Positions 7,676 through 16,241 of a stretch of 64,000 nt of DNA are shown piece after piece. Position numbers and translations under genes: made by a program. Position 1 is the stretch's first letter. Each line of letters begins with the position of its first letter. The stretch is from Actinoplanes ianthinogenes. Lineage in GTDB: Bacteria; Actinomycetota; Actinomycetes; Mycobacteriales; Micromonosporaceae. The DNA lies in the NCBI RefSeq assembly GCF_018324205.1, contig NZ_AP023356.1:9492501-9556500 (forward strand), in the 5' to 3' direction. Under the pieces are notes generated by a model that ran no database searches, was not told where the DNA came from, and saw nothing but the letters and a program-made list of their open reading frames with translations.

Positions 7676-9470
7676 CCTGACCGCCACCATGGACACCGCC
7701 GTCCGCGACACCCTCGCCTACCTGCGCACCGTCGACATGGACGCCGCCGCCGACCTCGCCGAGCTGCGCCGCCTGCACCTGACCCGCCCCGCCGTCGTCA
7801 TCGTCGGCGAAACCAAACGCGGCAAGAGCTCCCTGGTCAACGCCCTGCTCGGCGTCCCCGGCCTGTCTCCGGTCGACGCCGCCGTCACCACCGCCACCTA
7901 CCTCGGCTTCGTCCCCGGCCCCACCCGCAGCGCCCGCGCCTGGCTGCCCGAGGGCGGCGAACCCGTCGCCGTCGACGACCTCACCGACTGGGCCACCGGC
8001 CGGCGCCGCGCCCGCCGCATCGAAGTCACCCACCCCGCCCCGCTGCTGCAATACCTGAGCCTGCTCGACACCCCCGGCGCCGGCGGCCTCGACCCGGCCC
8101 ACGCCACCGTCGCCCTCGACGCCGTGCGCCGCGGCACCGCCCTGCTGTTCGCCGCCGACGCCTCCGCACCCCTGTCCCGGCCCGAACTCGACTTCCTCGC
8201 CCAGGCCGCCGAACGCGTCGACGCCGTCGTCTTCGCCCTCACCAAGATCGACGCGTATCCGCAGTGGCGGCGCATCGCCGAGGACAACCAGGCCCTGCTG
8301 CACGCCCACGCCCCCCGCTTCGCCGCCGCACCCTGGTTCCCGGTCTCCGCCCGCCTCGCCGAACTCGCCCTGGCCACCACCGACCCCGACCGGCAGGCCG
8401 CCCTCACCGACGCCTCCAAGATCCCCGGCCTGCAACACGCCCTCATCGAACTCGCCGGCCGCGGCCACCAGCTGCAACTGGCCAACGTGCTGCGCGCCGC
8501 CCGCGGCGAACTCGGCCGCCTGCACGACCTGGCCGACGCCAAGGTCCAGGCCGCCACCGCCGACCCGGCCCGCCAAGCCGGCCTGCGCGCCGACCGGGCC
8601 GCCCTGGCCGCCCGCAAACGCACCGAATCCCGGCAATGGACCCTGCTGCTCAGCGCCGAGATCCAGCGCGCCCGCGTCGAAACCGTCGGCCTGCTGCGCA
8701 GCCGCGTCGCCGAGATCCAGCAGGAACTCGGCGCCCGCATCGACACCCTGCGCGGCGACCAGCTCACCAGACTCCCCGACGACCTCGACACCCAGCTGCA
8801 GGCCGTCGCCGCCACCCTCTCCGAACACCTGGAGACCACCTTCGCCCAGGTCGCCGACACCGTCATGGCCAGCGCCTTCGACACCGGCGAACGCGACGCC
8901 GTCCTCGGCAAACTCAACGCCACCCTGCGCCACGCCCTGGCCGCCACCCCGCCACGCGACGGCTCCGGCGACAACCTGCTGATCGCCCTGTCCGCCGGCG
9001 GCATCGCCTTCATGGCCGGCCGCGGCGCCGCCCTGGGCATGTCCGTGCTCGGCGCCGCCGGCGGCCTGCTCATCCCGGTCGCCGGCATCGGCCTCGGCCT
9101 GGCCGCCGGCGGCTACGTGCTCTACCGCCGCCGCGTGCACAGCGACCGCCAGCACGCCCGCACCTGGCTGCGCGACGTGCTCGCCGAAGCCCGCGCCGCC
9201 CTCGCCGACGAGATCACCGTCCGCTTCACCGACCTGCAATACGCCCTGTCGGTCGCCCTTGACGACGCCGTCGAACGCCGGCTCAAAGACCTGGACGCCC
9301 AGATCGCCGACATCGACGCGGCCGCCGCCGAGGACGCGTCCGGCCGCGCCAAACGGCGCGCCGCGGCCCAGCAAGAACTGGACACGGTACGCGTACGCCT
9401 GCGCCAGGCCGACGAGGCGCTGCTGCGCGCACGAGCACTGACCCCGGCGCCGATCGACGACGAAAGGTAG
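7668..9470 (+). CDS. Dynamin-like GTPase with membrane hairpin, IniA-like
   Basis: A 600-residue GTPase. G1 is GETKRGKSS (47-55), G3 is DTPGAGG (134-140) and G4 is LTKID (191-195). A long helical stalk region follows. A strongly hydrophobic Gly/Ala-rich segment at about 430-485 (IALSAGGIAFMAGRGAALGM onward to GGYVLYRRR) should insert as a hairpin or paddle. A second helical stretch ends the protein. The start codon overlaps the end of the first dynamin gene, so the two are probably made together and act as a heteromer, as paired bacterial dynamins (DynA/DynB, IniA/IniC) do. The first protein lacks such a membrane segment, so this one is the likely anchor. Confidence 0.86.
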   Translation: MRDLTATMDTAVRDTLAYLRTVDMDAAADLAELRRLHLTRPAVVIVGETKRGKSSLVNALLGVPGLSPVDAAVTTATYLGFVPGPTRSARAWLPEGGEPVAVDDLTDWATGRRRARRIEVTHPAPLLQYLSLLDTPGAGGLDPAHATVALDAVRRGTALLFAADASAPLSRPELDFLAQAAERVDAVVFALTKIDAYPQWRRIAEDNQALLHAHAPRFAAAPWFPVSARLAELALATTDPDRQAALTDASKIPGLQHALIELAGRGHQLQLANVLRAARGELGRLHDLADAKVQAATADPARQAGLRADRAALAARKRTESRQWTLLLSAEIQRARVETVGLLRSRVAEIQQELGARIDTLRGDQLTRLPDDLDTQLQAVAATLSEHLETTFAQVADTVMASAFDTGERDAVLGKLNATLRHALAATPPRDGSGDNLLIALSAGGIAFMAGRGAALGMSVLGAAGGLLIPVAGIGLGLAAGGYVLYRRRVHSDRQHARTWLRDVLAEARAALADEITVRFTDLQYALSVALDDAVERRLKDLDAQIADIDAAAAEDASGRAKRRAAAQQELDTVRVRLRQADEALLRARALTPAPIDDER

Positions 9471-9472
9471 AC

Positions 9473-9937
9473 ATGAGCGACCACTGGGGTGGCTTCGACC
9501 ACCACGACGACGGCGACCTGCCCGACTTCCCGGACATCCACGAGCTGCCCGACACCCACGAGCTGCCCGACCTCGCCGACCACCACGACCCGCACGTCGA
9601 CGACGCGCCCGACTGGGACCACCACGACACGACCCCCGCCGACGACCTCCCGGAAACCCCCGAGATCCACGACCCGGTGGCAGCCGACGACTTCCCGCCC
9701 ACCCTCGACGTCGGCGACCTCCCCGAACCCGTCGACGGCTTCCCCTGGGTCGACGCCGCCGCCCTCGGCGCCCCCGACACCTACGCACCCGGCATCGACC
9801 CGATCGACCCCCACGAACTCGCCGCCACCGCCGGCATCGACATCCCCGACGGCGCCGACCCCTGGACCACCCTCGCCGCCTCCGACGATCCCGCCGTCAG
9901 CGCCCTGGCCCGCTGGTGGACACCCGGTGAACAGTGA
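9473..9937 (+). CDS. Asp/His-rich acidic protein of the dynamin operon
   Basis: A 154-residue protein starting two bases after the second dynamin stop, with a GAAAGG ribosome-binding site. It contains no lysine, no cysteine and a single arginine. Residues 1-60 are dominated by Asp, His and Pro, with repeats of the type D-x-H-E-L-P-D (HELPDTHELPDLADHHD). The C-terminal third (PHELAATAGIDIPDGADPW, ASDDPAVSALARWW) looks foldable. The Asp/His pattern could bind divalent metals or a basic partner. In mycobacteria the third gene of the equivalent operon, iniB, is also a low-complexity protein, but I see no sequence similarity. The gene is convincing from its position, coding bias and RBS; its function is unknown. 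Confidence 0.8.
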   Translation: MSDHWGGFDHHDDGDLPDFPDIHELPDTHELPDLADHHDPHVDDAPDWDHHDTTPADDLPETPEIHDPVAADDFPPTLDVGDLPEPVDGFPWVDAAALGAPDTYAPGIDPIDPHELAATAGIDIPDGADPWTTLAASDDPAVSALARWWTPGEQ

Positions 9938-10009
9938 CCTACGTCTCGCCTGAACGCCCCCAGGATGGCATCATGTGCCCGCACCGACGAACACTCTGGA
10001 GCGCACACG

Positions 10010-11392
10010 ATGGCCCTGACCGGCACCCCGACCCCCGTCCCCGCCGGTAAGCGGGAACGCACCGGCTGGTACCTCTACGACTGGGCCAACTCCGCCTTCT
10101 CCACCACGGTCATCACCGTCTTCCTCGGACCGTTCCTGACCAGCATCACCAAACTGGCCGCCGGCTGCACCATCGGCGACGGCGCCCCCGACTGCACCGC
10201 CTCGGTGCACCCGCTCGGCATCACCGTCGCCGCCGGCTCCTACTTCCCCTACCTGGTCTCCCTGTCCGTCCTGCTCACCGTCGTCGTCCTGCCCGTGATG
10301 GGCGCCGTCGCCGACCGCGCCCCCCGCAAGAAGCCCCTGCTCGCCGCCGCCGCCTTCCTCGGCGCCGGCGCCACCGTCGCCATGGCCTTCGTCACCGGCG
10401 ACCGCTACCTGCTCGGCGGCATCCTCTTCCTGATCGCCAACATCGCCTTCGGCGCCTCCGTCGTCGTCTACAACTCGTTCCTGCCCCACCTCGGCGGCCC
10501 CGACGACCGCGACAGGATCTCCAGCCGCGGCTGGGCCGTCGGCTACCTCGGCGGCGGCGTCCTGCTCCTGCTCAACCTCGTCGCCGTCACCCTGCTCAGC
10601 CAGGACGGCAACACCCAGCGCACCCTCGACCTGGCCCGCTGGTCCATCGTCTCGGCCGGCGTCTGGTGGGCCGCCTTCACCCTGTTCCCGCTGCTCTGGC
10701 TCCGCGAACACCCCGGCACCGACAGCACCACCCGCCGCGGCAACGTGCTCACCGACGGCTTCCGCCAACTCGGCCACACCCTCACCGCGATGCGCGCCTA
10801 CCCGCTCACCCTCGCCTTCCTCGGCGCCTACCTGATCTACAACGACGGCATCCAGACCGTCATCTCCCTCGCCAGCCAATTCGGCACCGAAGAACTCAAA
10901 CTCGAACAATCCGTCCTGATCATCACGATCCTGATCGTGCAATTCCTCGCCTTCGGCGGCGCCCTGCTGCTCGGCGCCCTCGCCAACCGCATCGGCGCCC
11001 GCAACACCATCCTGGTCGCCCTCGCCCTCTGGCTCGGCGTCGTCGTCGCCGCCTTCTGGCTCCCCGCCCAGGCACCCATCCCGTTCATGCTGCTCGGCGC
11101 CGGCATCGGCCTGGTCATGGGCGGCAGCCAAGCCCTCAGCCGCAGCCTGTTCTCCCAGCTCATCCCCGCCGGACGCGAAGGCGAGTACTACGGCTTCTAC
11201 GAGATCAGCGACAAAGGCACCAGCTGGCTCGGCCCGCTGTTCTTCGGCCTGATCTTCCAGCTCACCAACAGCTACCGGCTCGGCATCGTCTCACTCGTCG
11301 TCTTCTTCGTCCTCGGCGGCGTCCTGCTCGCCCTCGTCCCCATCCGGCGAGCCATCATCGCCGCCGGCAACACGCCCCCGAAGCTGGTCTAG
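10010..11392 (+). CDS. MFS transporter, UMF1/Atg22-like
   Basis: A 460-residue polytopic membrane protein with about 12 predicted membrane segments. The family hallmark WYLYDWANSAFSTTV near residue 20 is followed by long hydrophobic stretches. MGAVADRAPRKK, between segments, is the major-facilitator loop. The substrate is unknown; the yeast relative exports amino acids from the vacuole. ATG at 10010 is chosen because GGAG lies eight bases upstream; an in-frame ATG at 9965 would add 15 polar residues. The GntR gene begins in its stop codon (TAGTG), so the pair is an operon and the regulator may control the transporter. Confidence 0.88.
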   Translation: MALTGTPTPVPAGKRERTGWYLYDWANSAFSTTVITVFLGPFLTSITKLAAGCTIGDGAPDCTASVHPLGITVAAGSYFPYLVSLSVLLTVVVLPVMGAVADRAPRKKPLLAAAAFLGAGATVAMAFVTGDRYLLGGILFLIANIAFGASVVVYNSFLPHLGGPDDRDRISSRGWAVGYLGGGVLLLLNLVAVTLLSQDGNTQRTLDLARWSIVSAGVWWAAFTLFPLLWLREHPGTDSTTRRGNVLTDGFRQLGHTLTAMRAYPLTLAFLGAYLIYNDGIQTVISLASQFGTEELKLEQSVLIITILIVQFLAFGGALLLGALANRIGARNTILVALALWLGVVVAAFWLPAQAPIPFMLLGAGIGLVMGGSQALSRSLFSQLIPAGREGEYYGFYEISDKGTSWLGPLFFGLIFQLTNSYRLGIVSLVVFFVLGGVLLALVPIRRAIIAAGNTPPKLV

Positions 11393-11751
11393 TGAACATC
11401 ACCCTCGACCCGGACTCGCCGACCCCACCCTACGAACAGGTCCGGCTCGCCATCGCCGCCCTCGCCGCCGACGGCACCCTCGCCGCCGGCACCAAACTCC
11501 CCCCGGTCCGGCACCTCGCCACCGACCTCGGCCTGGCCGTCAACACCGTCGCCCGCGCCTACAAAGAACTCGAACAAGCCGGCCTCGTCGAAACCCGCGG
11601 CCGAGCCGGAACCGTGATCACCGCCCGCGCCACCGGCACCTCACAAAGAGCACAAAAAGCCGCCCTTGCGTACGCCGAGACGACCCGCTCCCTCGGCATC
11701 CCCGCCGACACCGCCCTCGCCCTCGTCCGCGCCGCCCTCGACGCCGGCTAA
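11392..11751 (+). CDS. GntR-family regulator, YtrA-like
   Basis: A 119-residue protein with an N-terminal winged helix: PPYEQVRLAIAALAADG, then the recognition helix region LGLAVNTVARAYKELEQAGL and the wing ETRGRAGTVI. The C-terminal tail is a short helical dimerisation segment typical of the YtrA subfamily, which usually controls transporter operons and has no effector domain. GTG at 11392 overlaps the transporter stop by one base. It overlaps the convergent SRPBCC gene by 4 bp at its 3' end. Confidence 0.85.
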   Translation: MNITLDPDSPTPPYEQVRLAIAALAADGTLAAGTKLPPVRHLATDLGLAVNTVARAYKELEQAGLVETRGRAGTVITARATGTSQRAQKAALAYAETTRSLGIPADTALALVRAALDAG

Positions 11752-12239
11752 CCCTCCGCCAGCCGCTTGAAATTCAGCAACTGACGCCGGGCCATCACCA
11801 GATCACCGACACACACCCCCGCCGCCACCAGCCGATTACCCCGCATCACCACCTTCAGCAGCAGCCGGGTCGACCCGTCCGGCTGCGGCTCCACCACATA
11901 CGACATCACCGCACCCATGATCCGCGCCGTCAGATGCCGCCCCGGCTCCACCGCCAGGACCCGCCCCTGCGGCCACCCACCCGTACTCGTGAACGGATCA
12001 CCGACCCGCGGCTCCGGCAACGCCACCAGCGACCGCGGCGACCGCCGCCCCAGATTGTCGACCCAGTCATACGAATACGGCGCCAGCCGCACCTGCCGCA
12101 ACCACGCCCACACCCGCTCCGCCGGCGCCTCGACACGCACCCCCCGCCACGCCTGCAACACCGGATCCGCCACCAGGGCGTCACACGGATACCGCCGGGC
12201 CACCTCGCTGTCGGTCACACCCCATCGATCCCCGATCAT
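11748..12239 (-). CDS. SRPBCC-fold (polyketide cyclase/START-like) protein
   Basis: A 163-residue protein. The ordering APAERVWAWLRQVRLAPYSY, LGRRSPRSL, VGDPF, VLAVEPGRHL and SYVVEPQPDGSTRLLLKV matches the SRPBCC ligand-binding fold, where the helix-grip cavity binds small hydrophobic molecules. No catalytic assignment is possible. The ATG at 12239 is seven bases from an AAGAAT hexamer and has no ribosome-binding site, so it may be leaderless. It is divergent from the NmrA-like gene. Confidence 0.75.
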   Translation of the reverse strand: MIGDRWGVTDSEVARRYPCDALVADPVLQAWRGVRVEAPAERVWAWLRQVRLAPYSYDWVDNLGRRSPRSLVALPEPRVGDPFTSTGGWPQGRVLAVEPGRHLTARIMGAVMSYVVEPQPDGSTRLLLKVVMRGNRLVAAGVCVGDLVMARRQLLNFKRLAEG

Positions 12240-12280
12240 GCCCCCGATTCTTGTCGCACCCCCGGAGTAGGCAAGAGGGC

Positions 12281-13147
12281 ATGACCATCGCCATCACCAC
12301 ACCCACCGGCAACGTCGGCTCCCGCACCCTGCGCCTGCTCCTGCAAGCAGGCATCCGCCCCCGCGTCCTGCTCCGCGATCCGGGCCGCCTCGACCCCGGC
12401 CTGCACGACAACGTGGAGATCGCCCAAGGCGACCTGCTCGACCCCGCCTTCGTCCGCGACGCCACCCAGGACGTCGACACGCTGCTCTGGGCCACCCCGG
12501 AGAACTTCACCGCCGACGACCCCCTGGCCGAGATGGCCACCATGGTCGACAACGGGACCGCCGCCGTACACGCCAACCGGGTGCCCCGGATCGTCCTGAT
12601 CAGCAGCATCGGCGCGGAACTCGGTACCGGCGCCGGCATGATCGACGGCCTCGCCCGCAGCGAACACGAATTCACCGCCACCGGGGCGAGCGTGCACACC
12701 CTGCGCTGCGGCTACTACTTCACCAACCTGCACGGCTACGCCGACGAACTGCGGGCCGGCAGCCTCACCACGGCGGCGGCCCCGCACCAGCCGATGGCCT
12801 GGGTCGACCCCCGCGACGTCGGCGAGGTCGCCGCCGCCCGCCTGCTCAACCCGCACTGGACCGGCACCACGATCCAGGCCGTGCACGGCCCGGCCGACCT
12901 CACCTGGACGCAGGCCGCCGACATCCTCTCCACAGCCCTCGACACGAAAATCACCCTGAACGTGGTCTCCGACGACACCATGGCCGCCGGCCTCGCCCAA
13001 GCCGGGATGAGCCCCCGCGCCGCCGCCGCCGTGCTGGCCATGACCACCGGCCTGCGCGACGGCTTCACCCCCGAACAGACCCGCACCCCGATCACCACCA
13101 CCCCGACGACCCTGCACGCCTGGGCCGCCACCCACCTCACCCGGTGA
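12281..13147 (+). CDS. NAD(P)-binding NmrA-like / atypical SDR protein
   Basis: A 288-residue Rossmann protein. The N-terminal dinucleotide motif TPTGNVGSRTLRLL is a TGxxGxxG variant, followed by VRLLRDP-like RVLLRDPGRL and GDLLDPAFVRDAT. There is no SDR YxxxK catalytic pair where an active reductase would have it; HTLRCGYYFTNL occupies the corresponding region. NmrA-like proteins often sense redox cofactors rather than catalyse. The ATG at 12281 begins directly at the first beta strand; an upstream in-frame ATG at 12251 would add ten residues with no homology value. Confidence 0.8.
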   Translation: MTIAITTPTGNVGSRTLRLLLQAGIRPRVLLRDPGRLDPGLHDNVEIAQGDLLDPAFVRDATQDVDTLLWATPENFTADDPLAEMATMVDNGTAAVHANRVPRIVLISSIGAELGTGAGMIDGLARSEHEFTATGASVHTLRCGYYFTNLHGYADELRAGSLTTAAAPHQPMAWVDPRDVGEVAAARLLNPHWTGTTIQAVHGPADLTWTQAADILSTALDTKITLNVVSDDTMAAGLAQAGMSPRAAAAVLAMTTGLRDGFTPEQTRTPITTTPTTLHAWAATHLTR

Positions 13148-13247
13148 GCGACGGCGGCCGCCCGACGGGCCGTTTCAGCCGCGCATCAGGACCGTTTCAG
13201 CGACATTCGCCATCGTTCCCAGGGTCAACTATCCCCGGGGGGAAATC

Positions 13248-14093
13248 ATGCTCGACAAGAAACGGCTGCTCGGCGGCGCCGCGGCCCTCGGCACCATCCC
13301 GGCCCTGCTCACCGCCACACCCGCACACGCCGCCACGCCCGGCTGCTACGGCGACTGCCAGCCCGGCGTCGTCCGCGGCACCGGCGTCATCAAATACGAC
13401 ACCCTGCCCGGCTACAACGACCAGGTCACCGTCGCCATCACCACCGGGAGCGTCACCGTCACCAACCCCGCCGCCCCGCTCACCACCGGCGCCGGCTGCA
13501 CCCTCATCACCACCCACCAGGCCCGCTGCGGTGCCGCCACCAGCACCTTCCGACTCTCCATCCGCACCCTCGACGGCGACGACACCATCACCAACGCCAC
13601 CGCCATCCCGTCCCTGATCCGCGCCGGCGACGGCAACGACCACCTCACCGGCGGCACCGCCGACGACGAGCTCAACGGCGGCCTCGGCGCCGACCTCATC
13701 CAGGGCAGCACCGGCACCGACACCGCGACCTACAACGAGAACAGCACCCGCCTCGGCATCCACGCCGACCTCGACGGTGCCACCGGCGACGACGGCAGCA
13801 CCGACGACGGCCCGGCCGGCGCCCGCGACACCATCGCCGCCGACGTCGAAAACCTCACCGGCACCTTCCACGACGACGTCCTGATCGGCAACACCGGACC
13901 CAACGTCATCCACGGCACCTTCGGCCGCGACGTGGTCCAGGGCCTCGGCGGCGCCGACGACCTCACCGCCACCGGCAACGGCACCATCGACGGCGGCGCC
14001 GACACCGACCACTGCACCTCCGACGTCCGCTCCACCGGCACCACCCCGGACACCTTCGTCAACTGCGAACTCACCCAGGTCATCACCCCCTGA
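13248..14093 (+). CDS. Secreted RTX-like calcium-binding repeat protein
   Basis: A 281-residue protein with a signal peptide (KKRLLGGAAALGTIPALL, cleavage after AHA near residue 28). Haemolysin-type nonapeptide repeats, GGxGxD-like, run from about residue 125: GDGNDHLTGG, DDELNGGLGADLIQG, and later FGRDVVQGLGGADDL. These repeats bind Ca2+ in a parallel beta roll after export. Four Cys in the mature part may form disulfides. No enzymatic domain is attached. The ATG at 13248 follows a GGGGGGA site. Confidence 0.82.
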   Translation: MLDKKRLLGGAAALGTIPALLTATPAHAATPGCYGDCQPGVVRGTGVIKYDTLPGYNDQVTVAITTGSVTVTNPAAPLTTGAGCTLITTHQARCGAATSTFRLSIRTLDGDDTITNATAIPSLIRAGDGNDHLTGGTADDELNGGLGADLIQGSTGTDTATYNENSTRLGIHADLDGATGDDGSTDDGPAGARDTIAADVENLTGTFHDDVLIGNTGPNVIHGTFGRDVVQGLGGADDLTATGNGTIDGGADTDHCTSDVRSTGTTPDTFVNCELTQVITP

Positions 14094-14107
14094 ACCAACC
14101 CCGCACC

Positions 14108-14147
14108 CCGGCTCCCGGGCAGCACTGCCCCGCCGCCCGGGAGCCGG
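14108..14147 (+). terminator. Strong hairpin after the RTX-like gene
   Basis: A 13-bp perfect stem (14108-14120 with 14135-14147) with a 14-base loop lies 15 bases after the stop. It also lies between convergent genes and could serve both. Confidence 0.7.
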
Positions 14148-14192
14148 CCGGCTCACGGCGGGGCGGGTCTGTCCTCTGATCGGCTGCGCCCC

Positions 14193-14728
14193 CTAGAGAT
14201 CCCTCAACCGCAGCAGCGAGCGCAAGCCGAGCTCCCGCCGCAACCGCGAGTCGTCCAGCGCGTCCACGATGCACCCGAACCCCACCCAGCCGGCGCCCAC
14301 GCTGTCGACCATCGCCCGCACCGTCCGCGCCTGACTGCCCGTATCCACCCAGTCGTCGACCACCAGCACCTGATCGGACGATCGGAGCAGACCGCGGCGA
14401 AAACCGAGCACCACATGCCGATCGCGGTAATCAGGCGGAGTCGTGCGCCGGACCCACTCGTCGCTGTCCCCCGCAGGCGTCCGATCCTTCCGCACCTCGA
14501 CGAAACCGACCCCCGCATGAAGCGCGACGAGCGGACCCACAAGCGACCCCCGCGAATCCGGACCCAGCACCACCGTCGGCGCAGCCTCAGGAAACAGCTG
14601 CGCCAAAGCAGACGCAGCAGGTCAGCATCGCGCCACCAGCCAGTGACATCGGCGTACCGATCGTCGTGATCACCGCGCCAGCAGAACGCCGCGCGGAGCC
14701 GGGACGAAACGTCACCCGGGTTCACCAC
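14193..14728 (-). pseudogene. Phosphoribosyltransferase-like gene split by a frameshift
   Basis: The 3' frame (from about 14606 down) carries TVVLGPDSRGS, the PRPP-loop VLVVDDWVDTG and a conserved tail, as in adenine phosphoribosyltransferase-like proteins. The missing N-terminal part lies in another frame, from GTG at 14728/14725: VNPGDVSSRLRAAFCWRGD continuing to VTGWWRDADLL. The two join near 14603-14620 if one base is added or removed, giving about 175 residues. In the 3' frame alone a stop lies just upstream of the first possible TTG start. The family transfers phosphoribosyl from PRPP to a base. Either a decayed gene or a sequence error. Confidence 0.7.
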
Positions 14729-14753
14729 ACCGCCACCCCGCTCGCTCCCGCAG

Positions 14754-15302
14754 TCAGCTGCACAAATCGCGGGCCGCGATCGGCTTGCGCATCCGGACCA
14801 GCGGGACCGCGACACCACCGGCATCATCCGACAGGCGCTCGACCGCCTCGAAACCGGCAGCCCGGTACAACGGCTCCCCGGACAACGTCGCCATCAACTC
14901 CAGCACGGTGAACCCCTCCGCCGCGGCCGCCGCCTCACTCAGCGACAGGATCAACCGGCCCACCCCACGGCGCGCGAAATCCGGATGCGTGTACATCGCC
15001 CGCACCTTCGCCGGATCCCGCCCCGGCACCAGCAGCGCCGCGTCCCGGCCCGCCGAATGATCCCCGCCGTACAACGTCGCCCGCCGGCTCCACCCGCCAC
15101 ACCCGGCGACCCGGCCGTCCTCCTCGACCACGAAATACGTCCCGTCGTCGACCAGCGCCGTGTCCAACCCCATGATCGCCCGGCTCGCCGTGATCTGCCC
15201 GTCGTCGAGGAACCCCTTCTGCAACTCGCCGATCGCCGCCTCGATCACCGGAGTCAGCCCCGGCAGATCCTCCCGCCCCGCCACCCGATGCGTGAACGCC
15301 AT
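14754..15302 (-). CDS. GNAT-family N-acetyltransferase
   Basis: A 182-residue protein with the GNAT order: substrate helices (DLPGLTPVIEAAIGELQKGF), beta strands (YFVVEEDGRVAGCGGW), the acetyl-CoA pyrophosphate loop (MYTHPDFARRGVGRLIL), and LYRAAGFEAVERL at the end. The acceptor is unknown. The ATG at 15302 is seven bases after a GGAG site. Confidence 0.85.
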   Translation of the reverse strand: MAFTHRVAGREDLPGLTPVIEAAIGELQKGFLDDGQITASRAIMGLDTALVDDGTYFVVEEDGRVAGCGGWSRRATLYGGDHSAGRDAALLVPGRDPAKVRAMYTHPDFARRGVGRLILSLSEAAAAAEGFTVLELMATLSGEPLYRAAGFEAVERLSDDAGGVAVPLVRMRKPIAARDLCS

Positions 15303-15402
15303 GACCACTCCGATCTCCGAGCTCTGCCGACACCGGGGGCCATACTCCACGCTCCGGGCCGGTCACGCGCGCGGATTCCCGTACCCAAAAAGAAGCGGGG
15401 TC

Positions 15403-15470
15403 GTCGGCGAAGCCGGCCTTCGAAGGGTTTCGGTGCGGCGTGCCGCACTGCCTCTAGGGCATCCTAGGAT
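15403..15470 (-). repeat. CTAG-centred 3'-end repeat, copy A
   Basis: About 68 bp nearly identical to copy B at 17607-17679. On the plus strand it contains a small stem CGGC-GAA-GCCG (15405-15415), a 7-bp stem GTGCGGC/GCCGCAC (15433-15448) and the block CTAGGGCATCCTAGGAT. Read on the minus strand it begins at the TAG stop (15464-15466) of the preceding gene and could act as its terminator. Confidence 0.75.
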
Positions 15471-15787
15471 GAATCGGAACGGGGCAGGGCGAGCAGCGCG
15501 AAGGCCACCAGCAGCCCACCGACCAGCAGATCCACCCCGATCACGAAGCCGCGCTCGGCGCCGGACGGGGCCAGCAGCGCCCCGGCGACCACCAGGATCA
15601 CCGCCGCACCGACCGCACCCGACTGCGCGGGGCGCACCCAGCGCGGCGTGCGCGACACCACCGCCACGGCGGCGCCGGCCAGCCCCGCCACCACCATCGG
15701 CACGGCCACACCGTCGACACCCCGGCCCAGCGCGGTCACCCCGGTCACGGCGAGCAGCAGGAACAGCACGACGGCCAGCAGTCGCAC
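15464..15787 (-). CDS. Small integral membrane protein
   Basis: A 107-residue protein with four hydrophobic segments: LLAVVLFLLLAVTGVTAL, VPMVVAGLAGAAVAVVS, GAVGAAVILVVAGALLA and VIGVDLLVGGLLVAFALLAL. GTG at 15787 follows GGGAGGCG. It starts 22 bp after the SMR exporter gene in the same operon, but has no exporter signature itself. Its stop codon lies within the CTAG repeat. Confidence 0.75.
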   Translation of the reverse strand: MRLLAVVLFLLLAVTGVTALGRGVDGVAVPMVVAGLAGAAVAVVSRTPRWVRPAQSGAVGAAVILVVAGALLAPSGAERGFVIGVDLLVGGLLVAFALLALPRSDSS

Positions 15788-15809
15788 GGGGCGCCTCCCG
15801 CGGGCGATG

Positions 15810-16124
15810 TCAATGGGCGTACTTCAATCCCACCACACCGCCCACCACCAACAGCAAGCAAAAGATCTTCCAGAACGAGGCGCTCTCACCGAGCACCACC
15901 ATCCCGGCCACCGCCGTGCCGACCGCACCGATCCCGACCCACACCGCATAGCCGGTCCCGACCGGGATGGTGCGCAGCGAATAACCCAGCCCCAGCATGC
16001 TGACCACCAGCGCCACCCCGAAGACCGCGGTCGGCAACGGGCGGGAGAACCCGGCACTACGGTCCAGAGCGATCGCCCAGACGGTTTCCATCAGACCGGA
16101 GACGACGAGCACCACCCACGCCAT
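15810..16124 (-). CDS. sugE: SMR-family exporter, Gdx/SugE type
   Basis: A 104-residue protein with four membrane helices. Glu13 in LMETVWAIALDRSAGFSRPL is the proton/substrate-coupling residue, and IPVGTGYAVWVGIGAVG is the Gdx-type helix 3. The Gdx subgroup exports guanidinium in exchange for protons as an antiparallel dimer; distinction from EmrE-type quaternary ammonium pumps rests on these motifs. I looked for a guanidine riboswitch in the 100 bases upstream and did not find one. It heads an operon with the small membrane protein. Confidence 0.85.
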   Translation of the reverse strand: MAWVVLVVSGLMETVWAIALDRSAGFSRPLPTAVFGVALVVSMLGLGYSLRTIPVGTGYAVWVGIGAVGTAVAGMVVLGESASFWKIFCLLLVVGGVVGLKYAH

Positions 16125-16241
16125 GACAGACCCACCTCAAGAAACGGTCGTCTTGTCAAAGCCGGGTACGACACGCACTCGTCCGGAGCAGCCGCGACGC
16201 GGCGCCGGGACAAACCGTAGCACCAGCGCCACGATGCCACC

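Noticed and set aside
16125..16230. Guanidine riboswitch upstream of the Gdx/SugE exporter
   Set aside because: ACGA words occur but not as loops of paired hairpins, and no guanidine-I or -III core is visible.
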